A DNA stretch of 64,000 nucleotides from JBCBDX01 sp039815825 (GCA_039815825.1 JBCBYO010000014.1:7156-71155); one strand, 5' to 3'. Counted from the first letter of the stretch, positions 42,651-51,321 are shown. Numbers and translations are program-made. Notes: generated from the sequence alone by a model not told the origin.

Positions 42651-42727
42651 TGGTCGGAGCGGCGGGATTCGAACCCACGACCCCTACACCCCCAGTGTAG
42701 TGCGCTACCGGGCTGCGCTACGCTCCG
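42651..42727 (-). tRNA. tRNA-Pro (anticodon GGG)
   Basis: 77 nt including an encoded CCA. The cloverleaf is complete: acceptor CGGAGCG/CGCTCCG with discriminator A, a D-arm with GCGC/GCGC, anticodon stem CTACA/TGTAG with loop CTGGGGG (anticodon GGG, reads CCC and CCU), and a T-arm with GGTTCGAATCC-like loop. It lies 43 nt downstream of the MerR-family gene on the same strand. No integrase or att-like repeat was found next to it. Confidence 0.97.
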
Positions 42728-42769
42728 ACCTGAAAACGCTATAGGCGGGCAATCACCGTTGAGCAAGCC

Positions 42770-43339
42770 TCATCGCGATTGGTCGAGCAACCGTTTGCAT
42801 TCCAGAAGATCAAATAGGGCTTCCTGAAGAAGGACGCGATTTTCCCCCGATAGCTCAGGCGTGGACGGAGGAACTGACTGTGCTGCGTCCCCGGCTCCAG
42901 CTGATCGACCCAAGTTGAAAATTGCCCGATTTTTCGGACGGGCGTGACCCACAACAAGATCGGGCTCTCCTGACGCTGCTGGGGCCGGTGTCGCTGTTTT
43001 TTGAGCTGGCTCAGGTTGGGGCGCCGGCGAAGCCGCTTTTTGCGCCATTTGCTCCAAAGCTGCCGAATCCCCAGCACCAATTGCAGCAACAAACTGTATT
43101 CCGCTTTCGCGCAGAATCTTCTGCACGCCTTTGATTGTATAGCCCTGATCATAAAGAAGATGACGGATGCCGTTGAGCAAGTCGACGTCTGAAGGTCTGT
43201 AGTAGCGCCTGCCACCACCGCGTTTTAGCGGCTTTATTTGAGAAAAGCGTGTTTCCCAGAAACGCAACACATGTTGAGGCAGGTCAAGCTCATCTGCCAC
43301 CTCACTGATCGTACGGAATGCGTCCGGACTTTTATCCAA
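42770..43339 (-). CDS. MerR-family transcriptional regulator
   Basis: 189 aa. The N-terminal winged helix reads FRTISEVADELDLPQHVLRFWE (about residues 8-29), then RFSQIKPLKRGGGRRYYRPSDVDLL (about 31-55), a typical MerR DNA-binding domain with wing. The middle (about 95-150) is Pro/Ala-rich and disordered; the C-terminus is a short coiled coil for dimerisation (LLQEALFDLLECKRLLD). The effector domain lacks Cys-rich metal motifs. Genes of this type follow ihfA in many Alphaproteobacteria. The 19-nt gap to ihfA suggests an operon. Confidence 0.92.
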   Translation of the reverse strand: MDKSPDAFRTISEVADELDLPQHVLRFWETRFSQIKPLKRGGGRRYYRPSDVDLLNGIRHLLYDQGYTIKGVQKILRESGIQFVAAIGAGDSAALEQMAQKAASPAPQPEPAQKTATPAPAASGEPDLVVGHARPKNRAIFNLGRSAGAGDAAQSVPPSTPELSGENRVLLQEALFDLLECKRLLDQSR

Positions 43340-43358
43340 CTTCTCACCTCAATTGTTA

Positions 43359-43676
43359 CTAGGCCTTGCCGTTTGAACGTTGGTAACCCTCGATGACACG
43401 CTGTTTCATAACATTTGAGGCCTTGAACGTGACAACCCGACGCGAAGAAATTGGGACTTCCTCACCGGTTTTCGGGTTCCTGCCGATGCGCTCTGTCTTG
43501 TTTCTAACCTGGAAAGTTGCAAACGATGAAAGCTTGACAGTTTCGCCCCGCGCGATCGCGTCACAGATCTCATCTATGATCATCTCAACGAGGGTAGCAG
43601 ACTCTGTTCGCGAAAGCCCGACCTCACGATATACCGCCTCGGCTAAATCCGAGCGCGTTACAGTCTTGTCCCCCAT
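43359..43676 (-). CDS. ihfA: Integration host factor subunit alpha
   Basis: 105 aa, the usual length. DNA-bending protein of the HU/IHF family: MGDKTVTRSDLAEAVYREVG, VKLSSFATFQVRNKTERIGRNPKTGEEVPI (about residues 46-75, with the IGRNPKT arm that inserts into the minor groove), RVVTFKASNVMKQRV. IHF is a heterodimer with IhfB (gene not in the window) and bends DNA at promoters and in recombination. It lies between fabH and the MerR gene, a conserved order. Confidence 0.97.
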   Translation of the reverse strand: MGDKTVTRSDLAEAVYREVGLSRTESATLVEMIIDEICDAIARGETVKLSSFATFQVRNKTERIGRNPKTGEEVPISSRRVVTFKASNVMKQRVIEGYQRSNGKA

Positions 43677-43768
43677 GGCAGTCGTTCCCGGTCCTGTCGT
43701 TTGTTGAGGGTAGACAGAAAACCTTTGGTAATCAAGGAGACAGAGAGCTTAGAGGCCTAAGAATAGTG

Positions 43769-44740
43769 TTACCAACGCAACAAAACGGCGCCCCATGTAA
43801 AGCCGCCGCCCATCGCCTCCAACAACACCAAATCACCTCTTTTGATCCTGCCGTCCTTCACGGCGGCATCAAGTGCGAGTGGGACTGACGCCGCCGACGT
43901 GTTGCCGTGACGGTCCACCGTGATGACGACCTTTTCTTCCGCAATGCCAAGTTTCTTGGCAGAAGCTTCGATGATTCGCCGATTTGCTTGGTGGGGGACG
44001 AACCAATCAATCGCGTCGGCTTCAATGCCAGCGTGAGCAAACGAATCCTCGATCACGTCAGTTATCATACCTACCGCATGCTTGAAGACTTCCCGCCCCT
44101 CCATGCGCAAATGGCCGATCGTTCCCGTCGTGGATACACCTCCATCGACGAACAACTTCTCTTTGTGCGTTCCATCGGATCTGAGCTTGGCGGCAAGGAT
44201 GCCTTGGTCCGAAGTCAGGCCGTTGCCCTGCACGCCTTCTATGACGACAGCCCCGGCACCATCGCCGAAAAGGACCGCCGTGCGCCGATCCGTCCAATCA
44301 AGAATGCGAGAAAACGTCTCTGCACCGATGACCAGAACACGGTTCGCCATGCCGCCGCGGATGTAGAGGTCTGCGGTTGTAATTGCATATACAAAACCAG
44401 TGCACACCGCTTGGCTATCGAACGCGGCGCCATGGCGCATACCCAAACGCGCTTGGATATTCACCGCAGTGGCTGGGAACGTGTTGTCCGGTGTCGATGT
44501 GGCAACAATAATAAGATCGATGTCATCGGGCGTCATGCCCGCGTCATCCAACGCGGCTCGTGCCGCAGCTTCGCCTAAAGATGCGGACGTTTCGTCTTCC
44601 GCGGCGATGTAGCGTTGTTGTATCCCTGTGCGTTGCCTGATCCACGCGTCGGATGTTTCGAGCTTTTCTTCCAGCGCAGCATTTGGAACGCAATTGCGTG
44701 GCAATGCGCTTCCCACACCGGCGATCCTTGATCTCAACAT
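43769..44740 (-). CDS. fabH: 3-oxoacyl-ACP synthase III (FabH)
   Basis: 323 aa. Thiolase fold with the FabH triad Cys113 (AVCTGF), His250 (VPHQANRRI) and Asn280 (DRHGNTSAAS). It condenses acetyl-CoA with malonyl-ACP to start fatty acid synthesis. The open frame extends 21 codons upstream into plsX; the start at 44740 was chosen because AGGAG stands 8 nt before it and the family begins MLRSRIAGVGSALP. It follows plsX by 25 nt, the conserved fatty acid/phospholipid pair. Confidence 0.96.
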   Translation of the reverse strand: MLRSRIAGVGSALPRNCVPNAALEEKLETSDAWIRQRTGIQQRYIAAEDETSASLGEAAARAALDDAGMTPDDIDLIIVATSTPDNTFPATAVNIQARLGMRHGAAFDSQAVCTGFVYAITTADLYIRGGMANRVLVIGAETFSRILDWTDRRTAVLFGDGAGAVVIEGVQGNGLTSDQGILAAKLRSDGTHKEKLFVDGGVSTTGTIGHLRMEGREVFKHAVGMITDVIEDSFAHAGIEADAIDWFVPHQANRRIIEASAKKLGIAEEKVVITVDRHGNTSAASVPLALDAAVKDGRIKRGDLVLLEAMGGGFTWGAVLLRW

Positions 44741-44765
44741 AGCATCACTCTCCTGCTCGTGCGCG

Positions 44766-45830
44766 CTACTGCGCCCCGCTCGCATCCCGCCCCTGTCGAC
44801 CATGGAAGGCGCGAATATCCGCGTTGATATGGTCTATCAATTCGTTGCGTATCATGTCGTGGCCGAGATCGACGGCGGATGCGAAGCCCTCTGCATCTGC
44901 GCCGCCATGGCTTTTGATCACAAGTCCATTGAGCCCAAGGAAAACACCGCCATTGACCTTACGCGGATCCATTTTCTCACGAAGCCTACGAAAGGCTCCC
45001 CGTGCCAAGAGATAACCAAGCCGCGCTGTCCAGGTCCTGGACATCCCTTGCCGCAAATACTCCGCCAGTTGCCGGGCTGTGCCTTCAGCAGTTTTCAGCG
45101 CGATATTGCCGGAAAACCCCTCTGTCACGACAACATCAACGGTACCCTTGCCAAGATCATCACCTTCCACAAAACCATGGTATTTAAGATTGCCAAGATC
45201 GGCCGCCCGGAGCAGTCGACCAGCTTCCTTGACTTCTTCTTGGCCCTTAATCTCTTCAACGCCGACATTTAATAGCCCGACAGTCGGTGTGGGGTTCTCG
45301 ATGATCGCGCGTGCCATTGCAGCACCCATAACCGAGTAATCCACCAATTGCTGTGCATCTGCGCCGATATTGGCGCCGACATCCAGCACTACACTTTCAC
45401 CGCGTAAGGTTGGCCAAAGTGCTGCGATAGCCGGTCGCTCGATATCAGCCATTGTACGCAGGCAAAATCGAGCCATTGCCATCAGTGCGCCAGTGTTCCC
45501 GGCTGAAACACAAACATCAGCCTCGCCCTCTTTGACAGCTTCAATGGCTTTCCACATGGATGACTTCCATCGGCCTCGCCGAAGCGCTTGGCTCGGCTTG
45601 TCGTCCATCGAAACCGCTACATCGCAATGGACAATCCGGCTGACACCTTCCAGGTCTGGAAAGCGTTTTAACGCGGGTTCAATCAGTTCAGTCTTGCCGA
45701 AAAGCACAAATCGCTGATCTGGATGCCGACGCAACGAGATTGCGCATCCCGCCAATATTACAGCAGGACCATGATCGCCGCCCATTGCGTCGATGGAAAT
45801 CGTGGTCAATGACACATCCCGTTCAAGCAC
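44766..45830 (-). CDS. plsX: Phosphate acyltransferase PlsX
   Basis: 354 aa. Family blocks: ISIDAMGGDHGPAVILAG (about residues 11-28), VSAGNTGALMAMARF (about 107-121), LDVGANIGADAQQLVDY (about 147-163), LLNVGVEEIKGQEEVKEA and VVVTEGFSGNIALKTAEGTA (about 233-252). It converts acyl-ACP to acyl phosphate, the acyl donor for PlsY in phospholipid synthesis, at the inner face of the membrane. GTG 45830 is used; a GTG at 45815 would give the more usual short N-terminus. DUF177 lies upstream, fabH downstream. Confidence 0.96.
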   Translation of the reverse strand: MLERDVSLTTISIDAMGGDHGPAVILAGCAISLRRHPDQRFVLFGKTELIEPALKRFPDLEGVSRIVHCDVAVSMDDKPSQALRRGRWKSSMWKAIEAVKEGEADVCVSAGNTGALMAMARFCLRTMADIERPAIAALWPTLRGESVVLDVGANIGADAQQLVDYSVMGAAMARAIIENPTPTVGLLNVGVEEIKGQEEVKEAGRLLRAADLGNLKYHGFVEGDDLGKGTVDVVVTEGFSGNIALKTAEGTARQLAEYLRQGMSRTWTARLGYLLARGAFRRLREKMDPRKVNGGVFLGLNGLVIKSHGGADAEGFASAVDLGHDMIRNELIDHINADIRAFHGRQGRDASGAQ

Positions 45831-45930
45831 CTTAGCGCCAATACAAGCGCTTCATGGCACGATCTTGTTTTCGCGAGGGTGTAAACCGCTTCTATAGTCG
45901 GTCGCAAGCTTTTGCTGGCGCGAATATGCC

Positions 45931-46527
45931 CTAACCCTTGTTTGTACCGTCATTTTTCAACGTGGCCAGAATGGCAAACGGATTTGGCTTGTCTTCATCA
46001 GGGTTATCGTCCGTAACAGGATTCTTTGATCCCAAAACGGCCTCATCTGCCTGAACAGACCTTGGATAAGGGTCAATGGCCAGCGCCAAGAACTCGTGCA
46101 CAACGGCACCAATATCCAATTCTGGCGGCGTAAATGTCTCCGGCGCGTCATCGCTTTCCGGATCAATCAGCATGGCATTGGCGCCTTGATCGGAGGTTTT
46201 CCGCGTAAGTTTGGAATTGTCGGGCACGAAAAGCGCATCAATTTCGGTCTCGATCTCGCTTTCCATCGGTTCCAGCGTGACAACGCAGGCTTGACGAATG
46301 ATCACTTTCAATGGGCCTGACAAACGAACCCCGTCACGTTGCCATCGGCTGACTGTCACAGCGGCGCGAAGGCCGTCTACGGCCAATACATCCATTTCAT
46401 CGGCCAGCTTTTCACAGGCCGCTTCGTCGGGCTGCACAATGACCGTGCGACCTTTGGTTGGCAATGTGGAGACATTGAGGGGATAACTTATTGGCGACCC
46501 TTGGAGCCTTAGACTTTCCTGCAACAC
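45931..46527 (-). CDS. DUF177 (YceD) family protein
   Basis: 198 aa. YceD/DUF177 proteins are linked to 23S rRNA accumulation in plants and bacteria and usually lie upstream of rpmF and plsX; here rpmF is absent between them, as is normal in Alphaproteobacteria. Landmarks are LSGPLKVIIRQACVVTLEPMESEIE (about residues 69-93), with the conserved Cys-x-x-x-x-x-P block, and IDIG-like ELDIGAVVHEFLALAIDPYPR (about 136-156). It is 2 nt downstream of the CBP3-like gene, so both are in one operon. Confidence 0.92.
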   Translation of the reverse strand: MLQESLRLQGSPISYPLNVSTLPTKGRTVIVQPDEAACEKLADEMDVLAVDGLRAAVTVSRWQRDGVRLSGPLKVIIRQACVVTLEPMESEIETEIDALFVPDNSKLTRKTSDQGANAMLIDPESDDAPETFTPPELDIGAVVHEFLALAIDPYPRSVQADEAVLGSKNPVTDDNPDEDKPNPFAILATLKNDGTNKG

Positions 46528-46529
46528 GT

Positions 46530-47087
46530 TTATTGGCCCTCTTCGGCGTCCAAAAATGAAAGCTGGCCGTTTAAAAGGGTTTCATCGGAGAGAGTGGCGA
46601 GATGTTCGGCGCTCTTCATCATATAGCGGGCAAGGGCTTTTCCATCGATAGGAGCAGTTGGCTTTGAGCCTTCTGGCATGATGTTGCGCGTAATCGCATC
46701 CTCCAAACTGGCCTCATCGTTGTCGTCAATTGCTTCCCAATAGGGCCCCATTCGGCCGTAGAACATCTTGCCAAGTTTCTTCATGCGTTTGGGCACACCG
46801 GCGTCGCCAACACCTAATTCGCGCACCGAATGGTCAATATCCTTGAAGAATTCATCGACCACATCTTGCTCCAACGCCTTCACGTTTTCAGACGCTTCGC
46901 GCGTGCGGTGCAAAAACAAAATGAGATGAAGGCTTAGGCTTTCATAGCGTCCCAGAGGCGTATCGGGCACACCCCAATTTGCATATAAAACCGGTTGGCG
47001 CCCCGCAGCGACGATTGTTTCAAAGGTCGTATTGACGATTCGTGCATTCGCACTCGCTGCTTTTTGTCGGAACAATGCCAGAATCAT
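46530..47087 (-). CDS. Ubiquinol-cytochrome c chaperone (CBP3-like)
   Basis: 185 aa. Matches the Ubiq_cyt_C_chap family: YANWGVPDTPLGRYESLSLHLILFLHR (about residues 35-61), DVVDEFFKDIDHSVRELGVGDAGVPKRMKKLGKMFYGR (spread over about 75-111). In mitochondria CBP3 helps cytochrome b synthesis and assembly of complex III; the bacterial protein is thought to act similarly in assembling the bc1 complex. Cytoplasmic, no membrane helix. It is divergent from bamE across about 115 nt and co-transcribed with DUF177. Confidence 0.92.
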   Translation of the reverse strand: MILALFRQKAASANARIVNTTFETIVAAGRQPVLYANWGVPDTPLGRYESLSLHLILFLHRTREASENVKALEQDVVDEFFKDIDHSVRELGVGDAGVPKRMKKLGKMFYGRMGPYWEAIDDNDEASLEDAITRNIMPEGSKPTAPIDGKALARYMMKSAEHLATLSDETLLNGQLSFLDAEEGQ

Positions 47088-47202
47088 GCCTTATTTCACC
47101 TTAAACCGTCGATACGGGTTTAGTTGACTACCTTGAAAGCAACGCCGTGCTGGGATAGCGAGACACCCGTGTCTATGACATTATGAACGCTTGGAGACAA
47201 AT

Positions 47203-47709
47203 TTGGCGGTTCAAAAGTTGAAAACAAGGTCTTTGCGCACTTCTGTCGCGCCTGCGCTATTGCTCACCGGATTGGCGCTCGCGGGCTGTTCAGTCAGTGA
47301 TACGCTGTCTACCAGTGAAACCCTTAAACAGGGTTATGTTATTGACGAACAAACCTTGGCGTTGGTTCCACCCGGTTCAAGCCGTGAGCAAGTGCTATTG
47401 TCTCTTGGTACGCCTACGACAACCAATGAACTGGATACCGAAGAAGCGTTTTACTACATTTCTCAAACACGCCAACGCCGGGCACAATTCTTGAAGCCGA
47501 AGCTCGTCGATCAACGCATTTTGGCGGTGTATTTTGATGAAGAACAGAAGGTCAATAGGATTGCCGACTATGGCGTCCAGGACGGCATGATCTTCGACTT
47601 CATTACCCGCACAACACCCACAGGCGGCAAGGACCAAACATTCCTTGCACAAATTTTGTCGGGTGGTCTGCGCGGCAGCGCGGCCAATATTCTAGGCGGC
47701 GGCCCATAG
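47203..47709 (+). CDS. bamE: Outer-membrane assembly lipoprotein BamE (SmpA/OmlA)
   Basis: 168 aa. Signal peptide with lipobox LALAGC (Cys near residue 29). SmpA/OmlA domain: QGYVIDEQTLALVPPGSSREQVLLSLGTPT (about residues 43-72) and AFYYISQTRQRRAQFLKPKLVDQRILAVYFDE. BamE is the small lipoprotein of the beta-barrel assembly machine. TTG 47203 was chosen as start since GGAG lies 6 nt upstream; a TTG 12 nt earlier is possible. The C-terminus has a Gly-rich tail (LSGGLRGSAANILGGGP) seen in rhizobial homologues. Confidence 0.92.
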   Translation: MAVQKLKTRSLRTSVAPALLLTGLALAGCSVSDTLSTSETLKQGYVIDEQTLALVPPGSSREQVLLSLGTPTTTNELDTEEAFYYISQTRQRRAQFLKPKLVDQRILAVYFDEEQKVNRIADYGVQDGMIFDFITRTTPTGGKDQTFLAQILSGGLRGSAANILGGGP

Positions 47710-47710
47710 C

Positions 47711-47737
47711 AAAAGCCCGCGAATTGCTCCGCGGGCT
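47711..47737 (-). terminator. Hairpin between bamE and the convergent gene
   Basis: Stem AGCCCGCG/CGCGGGCT with an 8-nt loop (47714-47737). On the minus strand it is followed by four T, so it would serve the leftward periplasmic-protein gene better than bamE; on the plus strand there is no T-run. Confidence 0.6.
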
Positions 47738-47757
47738 CGGCTAGTAAAACGACAGTA

Positions 47758-48120
47758 TCAGCGGTTGTCTTCAATAACTGATTGCAACTGGGCGAGCGCG
47801 GCATTCGCATCGCCCATCTCTGCGTGAAGATCACGGAGCTGGAACCGAATGATGTTTCGCTCTGCCGATTTTTCCGGAAATTTCTCCAACATTGAAGTCA
47901 GCAATTCGGTAGCTTTTGCCATTTCGCCCCGCGCTTCATGAATTTCCACGATGCCCTCTACTGCGAAAAAGACAGCCGCCTCGGGGCGTTTTGCCAGATC
48001 AATATATTGCTCTGCCAAGGCCAGATAATCGTTTAATTGATCCACCTCTTCATCGGCATGAGCGGGAACGATAGTCAGTGTTGCAATACAAATGGTCGCT
48101 GCCATGATCAGTTTTTTCAT
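47758..48120 (-). CDS. Periplasmic helical (TPR-like) protein behind an ECF sigma gene
   Basis: 120 aa. Signal peptide MKKLIMAATICIATLTIVPAHA-DEE. The mature part is all helical with a TPR-like rhythm (LNDYLALAEQYIDLAKRPEAAVFFAVEGIVEIHEARGEM to DANAALAQLQSVIEDN). No catalytic motif. Its ATG overlaps the sigma-factor stop (ATGA), so the two are translationally coupled. It may be a target of the sigma factor or a periplasmic partner of the single-pass protein encoded at the start of the operon. The function is not known. Confidence 0.78.
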   Translation of the reverse strand: MKKLIMAATICIATLTIVPAHADEEVDQLNDYLALAEQYIDLAKRPEAAVFFAVEGIVEIHEARGEMAKATELLTSMLEKFPEKSAERNIIRFQLRDLHAEMGDANAALAQLQSVIEDNR

Positions 48121-48674
48121 TTTTTGGTCCTTTCGGTTTTGTAAGGTGCGAGGCCGGCTCGCAGGGTTTGGGTGGCCCGGTGCAAGTGGGCCTTTACGGT
48201 ACCTTCGCGACAGCCGAGAATTTCGGCGGTCTCGCGGGTATCGAAACCTTCATAGAAACGCAGAAGAACGACTTCGCGTTGTCGAACGGGGAGCAGAGCC
48301 AGCGCTCGCGCAAGATCACGCATCGCGTCTGCGCGTTCGGGATCAGCAGTTTCGTCAAACTTCTCATCCAAGACTTCACTGGCATCGGCGACACCCCAAA
48401 ATCGTCGCCGCTTTCGCAATTGTTCACGGGCTGTATTGATCGCCAATCCATAAAGCCATGTCGTAAAGCGGGCGTTGGGCGCTGCCTTCAATCGCCCTGA
48501 ACCGATCTTTAGAAACACGTCCTGAACGACGTCATCGGCGGCTTCGCCAGACTGCAACACTCCCCATGCGAGCCGGTAGATAAAGTTGCGATGGCGTTCG
48601 AACAGTTGGGCCAGCGCTCGGCTATCGTCGGATGCGCGCGCAAAAAGCTGCCAATCTTTGTCCATCGCCAACAT
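48117..48674 (-). CDS. ECF-type RNA polymerase sigma factor
   Basis: 185 aa. Region 2 about residues 19-90 (LFERHRNFIYRLAWGVLQSGEAADDVVQDVFLKI; then WLYGLAINTAREQLRKRRR), region 4 about 118-170 (LALLPVRQREVVLLRFYEGFDTRETAEILGCREGTVKAHLHRATQTL). No sigma 1.1 or 3, so an ECF member. It sits between a single-pass membrane protein (5 nt upstream) and a periplasmic protein (overlapping downstream). ECF group and signal cannot be assigned from the sequence alone. Confidence 0.93.
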   Translation of the reverse strand: MLAMDKDWQLFARASDDSRALAQLFERHRNFIYRLAWGVLQSGEAADDVVQDVFLKIGSGRLKAAPNARFTTWLYGLAINTAREQLRKRRRFWGVADASEVLDEKFDETADPERADAMRDLARALALLPVRQREVVLLRFYEGFDTRETAEILGCREGTVKAHLHRATQTLRAGLAPYKTERTKK

Positions 48675-48679
48675 TGCGC

Positions 48680-49051
48680 CTACCCGCTTGTCGCGACCGG
48701 GCGCGTTGGCATACTAAATGAGATCGGGAACTGACGGGCGCGCGTAAACGCTCCAGCGTCAACAGTAGCGCTCGGCGCGGTGGGTGCCGCAAATGAAGCA
48801 GGCATAGAATTTGCCAAACGCGATTGCGGTAGACTGCCCTGCCCGCTTTCGCCGAATACGATGAATGCGGACGCGCCAAGCGCGAGCAGCAACGAAGCGG
48901 CAATCGCAAAACGAGAGTAACGCCGCGGTGCTTGCTCACTGCGCCTCTCAATTGAAGAAGACCCTTCGTGCTGCAAGCTGTTGTAGGAAGCCTTTGTGTG
49001 GCCCAGCAACGCTTCAAGCTCTTTGATATCGTCGGTATGGTCAGTCATCAT
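48680..49051 (-). CDS. Single-pass membrane protein, candidate anti-sigma factor
   Basis: 123 aa from ATG 49051. A charged cytoplasmic N-terminus of about 45 residues (DIKELEALLGHTKASY, which could be a helix for sigma binding), one membrane helix (about 48-66, FAIAASLLLALGASAFIVF), then a periplasmic Pro/Ala/Ser-rich tail. It lacks the HxxxCxxC zinc motif of common anti-sigma factors. Position directly before the ECF gene, 5 nt apart, argues for an anti-sigma role, although anti-sigma genes more often follow their sigma gene. ATG 49069 is another possible start. Confidence 0.65.
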   Translation of the reverse strand: MMTDHTDDIKELEALLGHTKASYNSLQHEGSSSIERRSEQAPRRYSRFAIAASLLLALGASAFIVFGESGQGSLPQSRLANSMPASFAAPTAPSATVDAGAFTRARQFPISFSMPTRPVATSG

Positions 49052-49082
49052 GTTCTCACTGTTACCCATGAATGTCATGACA

Positions 49083-49107
49083 GCGACAATCGGTTTACAG
49101 AGGTTGC
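49083..49107 (-). promoter_or_regulatory. Possible ECF-dependent promoter of the sigma operon
   Basis: On the minus strand GCAAC (49107-49103) is followed after 16 nt by TCGC (49086-49083), which resembles the AAC-type -35 and CG-containing -10 of ECF promoters. Transcription would start about 25 nt before ATG 49051. The match is short and may be chance. Confidence 0.3.
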
Positions 49108-49135
49108 AATTTTTTATTCTGGCAACAGCGCAAAC

Positions 49136-49162
49136 AAAAAACCCGCGGATCACTCCGCGGGT
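49136..49162 (-). terminator. Intrinsic terminator after hppA
   Basis: Stem ACCCGCGGA/TCCGCGGGT around a TCAC loop (49141-49162); on the minus strand it is followed by six T. It separates hppA from the ECF operon. Confidence 0.9.
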
Positions 49163-49185
49163 TTGGTAGACATATCCTTGCTGGC

Positions 49186-51321
49186 TTAATGGGCCAGCAC
49201 GGCCAACAGCAGCAGTGCCACAATGTTGGTGATTTTGATGGCCGGGTTCACGGCAGGACCTGCGGTATCCTTATATGGATCGCCGACAGTGTCGCCAGTT
49301 ACAGACGCCTTGTGCGCTTCCGAACCCTTTTCGTGGCGTACGCCATCCTTGTCGACGAAACCATCTTCAAAGGACTTCTTGGCGTTATCCCAAGCACCAC
49401 CACCTGATGTCATTGAGATGGCTACGAACAAACCATTGACGATGACACCTAGCAGCATTGCGCCAACTGCCGCGAAGGCAGATGCCTTTGAGCCTGAAAT
49501 CAGCAATACACCGAAGTAGACGACCAATGGCGCAAGCACCGGTAGAAGCGATGGGATAACCATCTCTTTGATCGCTGCACGCGTAAGCATGTCAACGGCG
49601 GCGGCATAGTCTGGCTTGTCTTTGCCTTCCATGATGCCCGGCTTTTCGCGGAATTGGCGACGAACCTCTTCCACAACTGCGCCACCGGCGCGGCCCACAG
49701 CGGTCATCGCGATGCCACCGAAGAGGTAAGGGATCAAACCACCAAAGATCAAACCGGCCACAACGTAAGGGTTGGACAGATCAAAGGAGATGGTGCCCAT
49801 GTCCGCAAAGTACGGGTAGGTCTCGGCGTTGGCTGCAAAGAACTCAAGGTCATTTGAGTAAGCTGCAAACAGCACCAGTGCGCCTAGACCGGCAGAACCA
49901 ATGGCGTAGCCCTTGGTTACTGCTTTTGTTGTGTTGCCTACCGCATCGAGCGCATCGGTTGATTTACGCACTTCCGGGTCAAGACCTGCCATCTCAGCAA
50001 TACCACCGGCATTATCCGTAACTGGACCGAACGCGTCGAGCGCGACGATCATGCCAGCGATACCGAGCATGGCAGTGACCGCAATACCTGTGCCGAACAG
50101 CCCGCCGAGCTGGAATGTCGCGATGATACCAGCGACGATCACGATTGCAGGCAAAGCCGTCGATTCAAGTGAAATCGCCAAGCCTTGAATTACGTTTGTA
50201 CCGTGACCGGTTACTGAGGCTTGCGAAATCGAGTTCACGGGACGCTTGTTGGTCCCAGTGTAGTATTCGGTAATGACAACGATAAGCGCGGTAACGACGA
50301 GGCCTATCAAGCCGCAGTAGAACAGGTGGCGACCGATGATTTCCTTTCCATTGACCACACCGACCGTATCCCAGCCGATTGTCAGCGACGTTGCCGCCCC
50401 CAGACCAATGACAGAAAGAACGCCGGTTGCGATCAGGCCTTTGTAAAGAGCACCCATGATCGACCCGTTTGCACCCAAGCGCACAAAGAAGGTACCGATT
50501 ATGGACGTCAGCAAACAAGCAGCGCCGATAGCCAGCGGATAAAGCATGATGTCGGCAAGGACGTCGGTGCCCGTAAAGAAGATTGCACCCAAGACCATGG
50601 TCGCAACGACGGTCACCGCGTAGGTTTCAAACAAGTCAGCGGCCATGCCCGCACAGTCACCGACATTATCGCCCACATTGTCGGCAATCGTTGCCGGGTT
50701 GCGCGGATCATCTTCGGGAATTCCGGCTTCAACCTTACCCACCAAGTCGCCGCCAACGTCAGCACCTTTGGTAAAGATGCCGCCACCCAAGCGGGCGAAG
50801 ATAGAGATCAAAGATGCGCCGAAGCCCAGCGCGACCAGTGCGTCGATGACGATGCGATCTTCTGGCGCCAAACCCATGATGTCGACGAGAAGCCAGTAGT
50901 AAACTGCAACACCCAAGAGAGCGAGGCCAGCTACGAGCATACCGGTGATTGCACCGGATTTGAACGCGATGTCCAAGCCGCCTGAAAGTGAGTGAGCGGC
51001 CGCTTGCGCTGTACGCACGTTTGCGCGAACTGACACAAACATGCCGATGTAGCCGGCAACACCGGAAAGCACCGCGCCGATGACAAAGCCAATAGCAGCA
51101 GTTGCGCCCAGCAAGAACCAGGTTGCGGCAGCAACAATGACGCCAACAATGGCGATGGTTGAATATTGACGGTTGAGATAGGCTTGAGCACCTTCGCGGA
51201 TCGCACTGGCGATCTCCTGCATACGTGCATTGCCCTGATCTGAAGCCAACACCGATTGTGTTGCCCAGATCGCGTAAAGAACGGATACCAAACCGCACCC
51301 GATCACCGCGAGAAGCAGCAT
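49186..51321 (-). CDS. hppA: Membrane-bound proton-translocating pyrophosphatase
   Basis: 711 aa with about 16 membrane helices. The substrate loops are visible: GGGIFTKGADVGGDLVGKVE (about residues 174-193), NPATIADNVGDNVGDCAGMAADLFE (about 203-227), DAFGPVTDNAGGIAEM (about 429-444) and, near the C-terminus, NAKKSFEDGF and TVGDPYKDTAGPAVNP. The residue after GNTT (near 461) is Lys, the hallmark of K+-independent enzymes. It hydrolyses pyrophosphate and pumps protons out of the cytoplasm. ATG 51321 has GGAGG upstream. A strong terminator follows. It lies downstream of the MFS gene with 159 nt between. Confidence 0.97.
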   Translation of the reverse strand: MLLLAVIGCGLVSVLYAIWATQSVLASDQGNARMQEIASAIREGAQAYLNRQYSTIAIVGVIVAAATWFLLGATAAIGFVIGAVLSGVAGYIGMFVSVRANVRTAQAAAHSLSGGLDIAFKSGAITGMLVAGLALLGVAVYYWLLVDIMGLAPEDRIVIDALVALGFGASLISIFARLGGGIFTKGADVGGDLVGKVEAGIPEDDPRNPATIADNVGDNVGDCAGMAADLFETYAVTVVATMVLGAIFFTGTDVLADIMLYPLAIGAACLLTSIIGTFFVRLGANGSIMGALYKGLIATGVLSVIGLGAATSLTIGWDTVGVVNGKEIIGRHLFYCGLIGLVVTALIVVITEYYTGTNKRPVNSISQASVTGHGTNVIQGLAISLESTALPAIVIVAGIIATFQLGGLFGTGIAVTAMLGIAGMIVALDAFGPVTDNAGGIAEMAGLDPEVRKSTDALDAVGNTTKAVTKGYAIGSAGLGALVLFAAYSNDLEFFAANAETYPYFADMGTISFDLSNPYVVAGLIFGGLIPYLFGGIAMTAVGRAGGAVVEEVRRQFREKPGIMEGKDKPDYAAAVDMLTRAAIKEMVIPSLLPVLAPLVVYFGVLLISGSKASAFAAVGAMLLGVIVNGLFVAISMTSGGGAWDNAKKSFEDGFVDKDGVRHEKGSEAHKASVTGDTVGDPYKDTAGPAVNPAIKITNIVALLLLAVLAH

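Noticed and set aside
42258..42727. tRNA-Pro as an integration site for the T2SS/polysaccharide block
   Set aside because: No integrase, transposase or repeat of the tRNA 3' end was found on the other side of the block, and composition does not change clearly.
43907..44578. 223-codon forward frame opposite fabH
   Set aside because: Antisense frame of a catalytically complete FabH; no support for coding.
50221..50985. 254-codon forward frame inside hppA
   Set aside because: Shadow frame opposite a well-conserved pyrophosphatase; rich in His, Gln and Asp as expected from antisense of membrane-protein codons.
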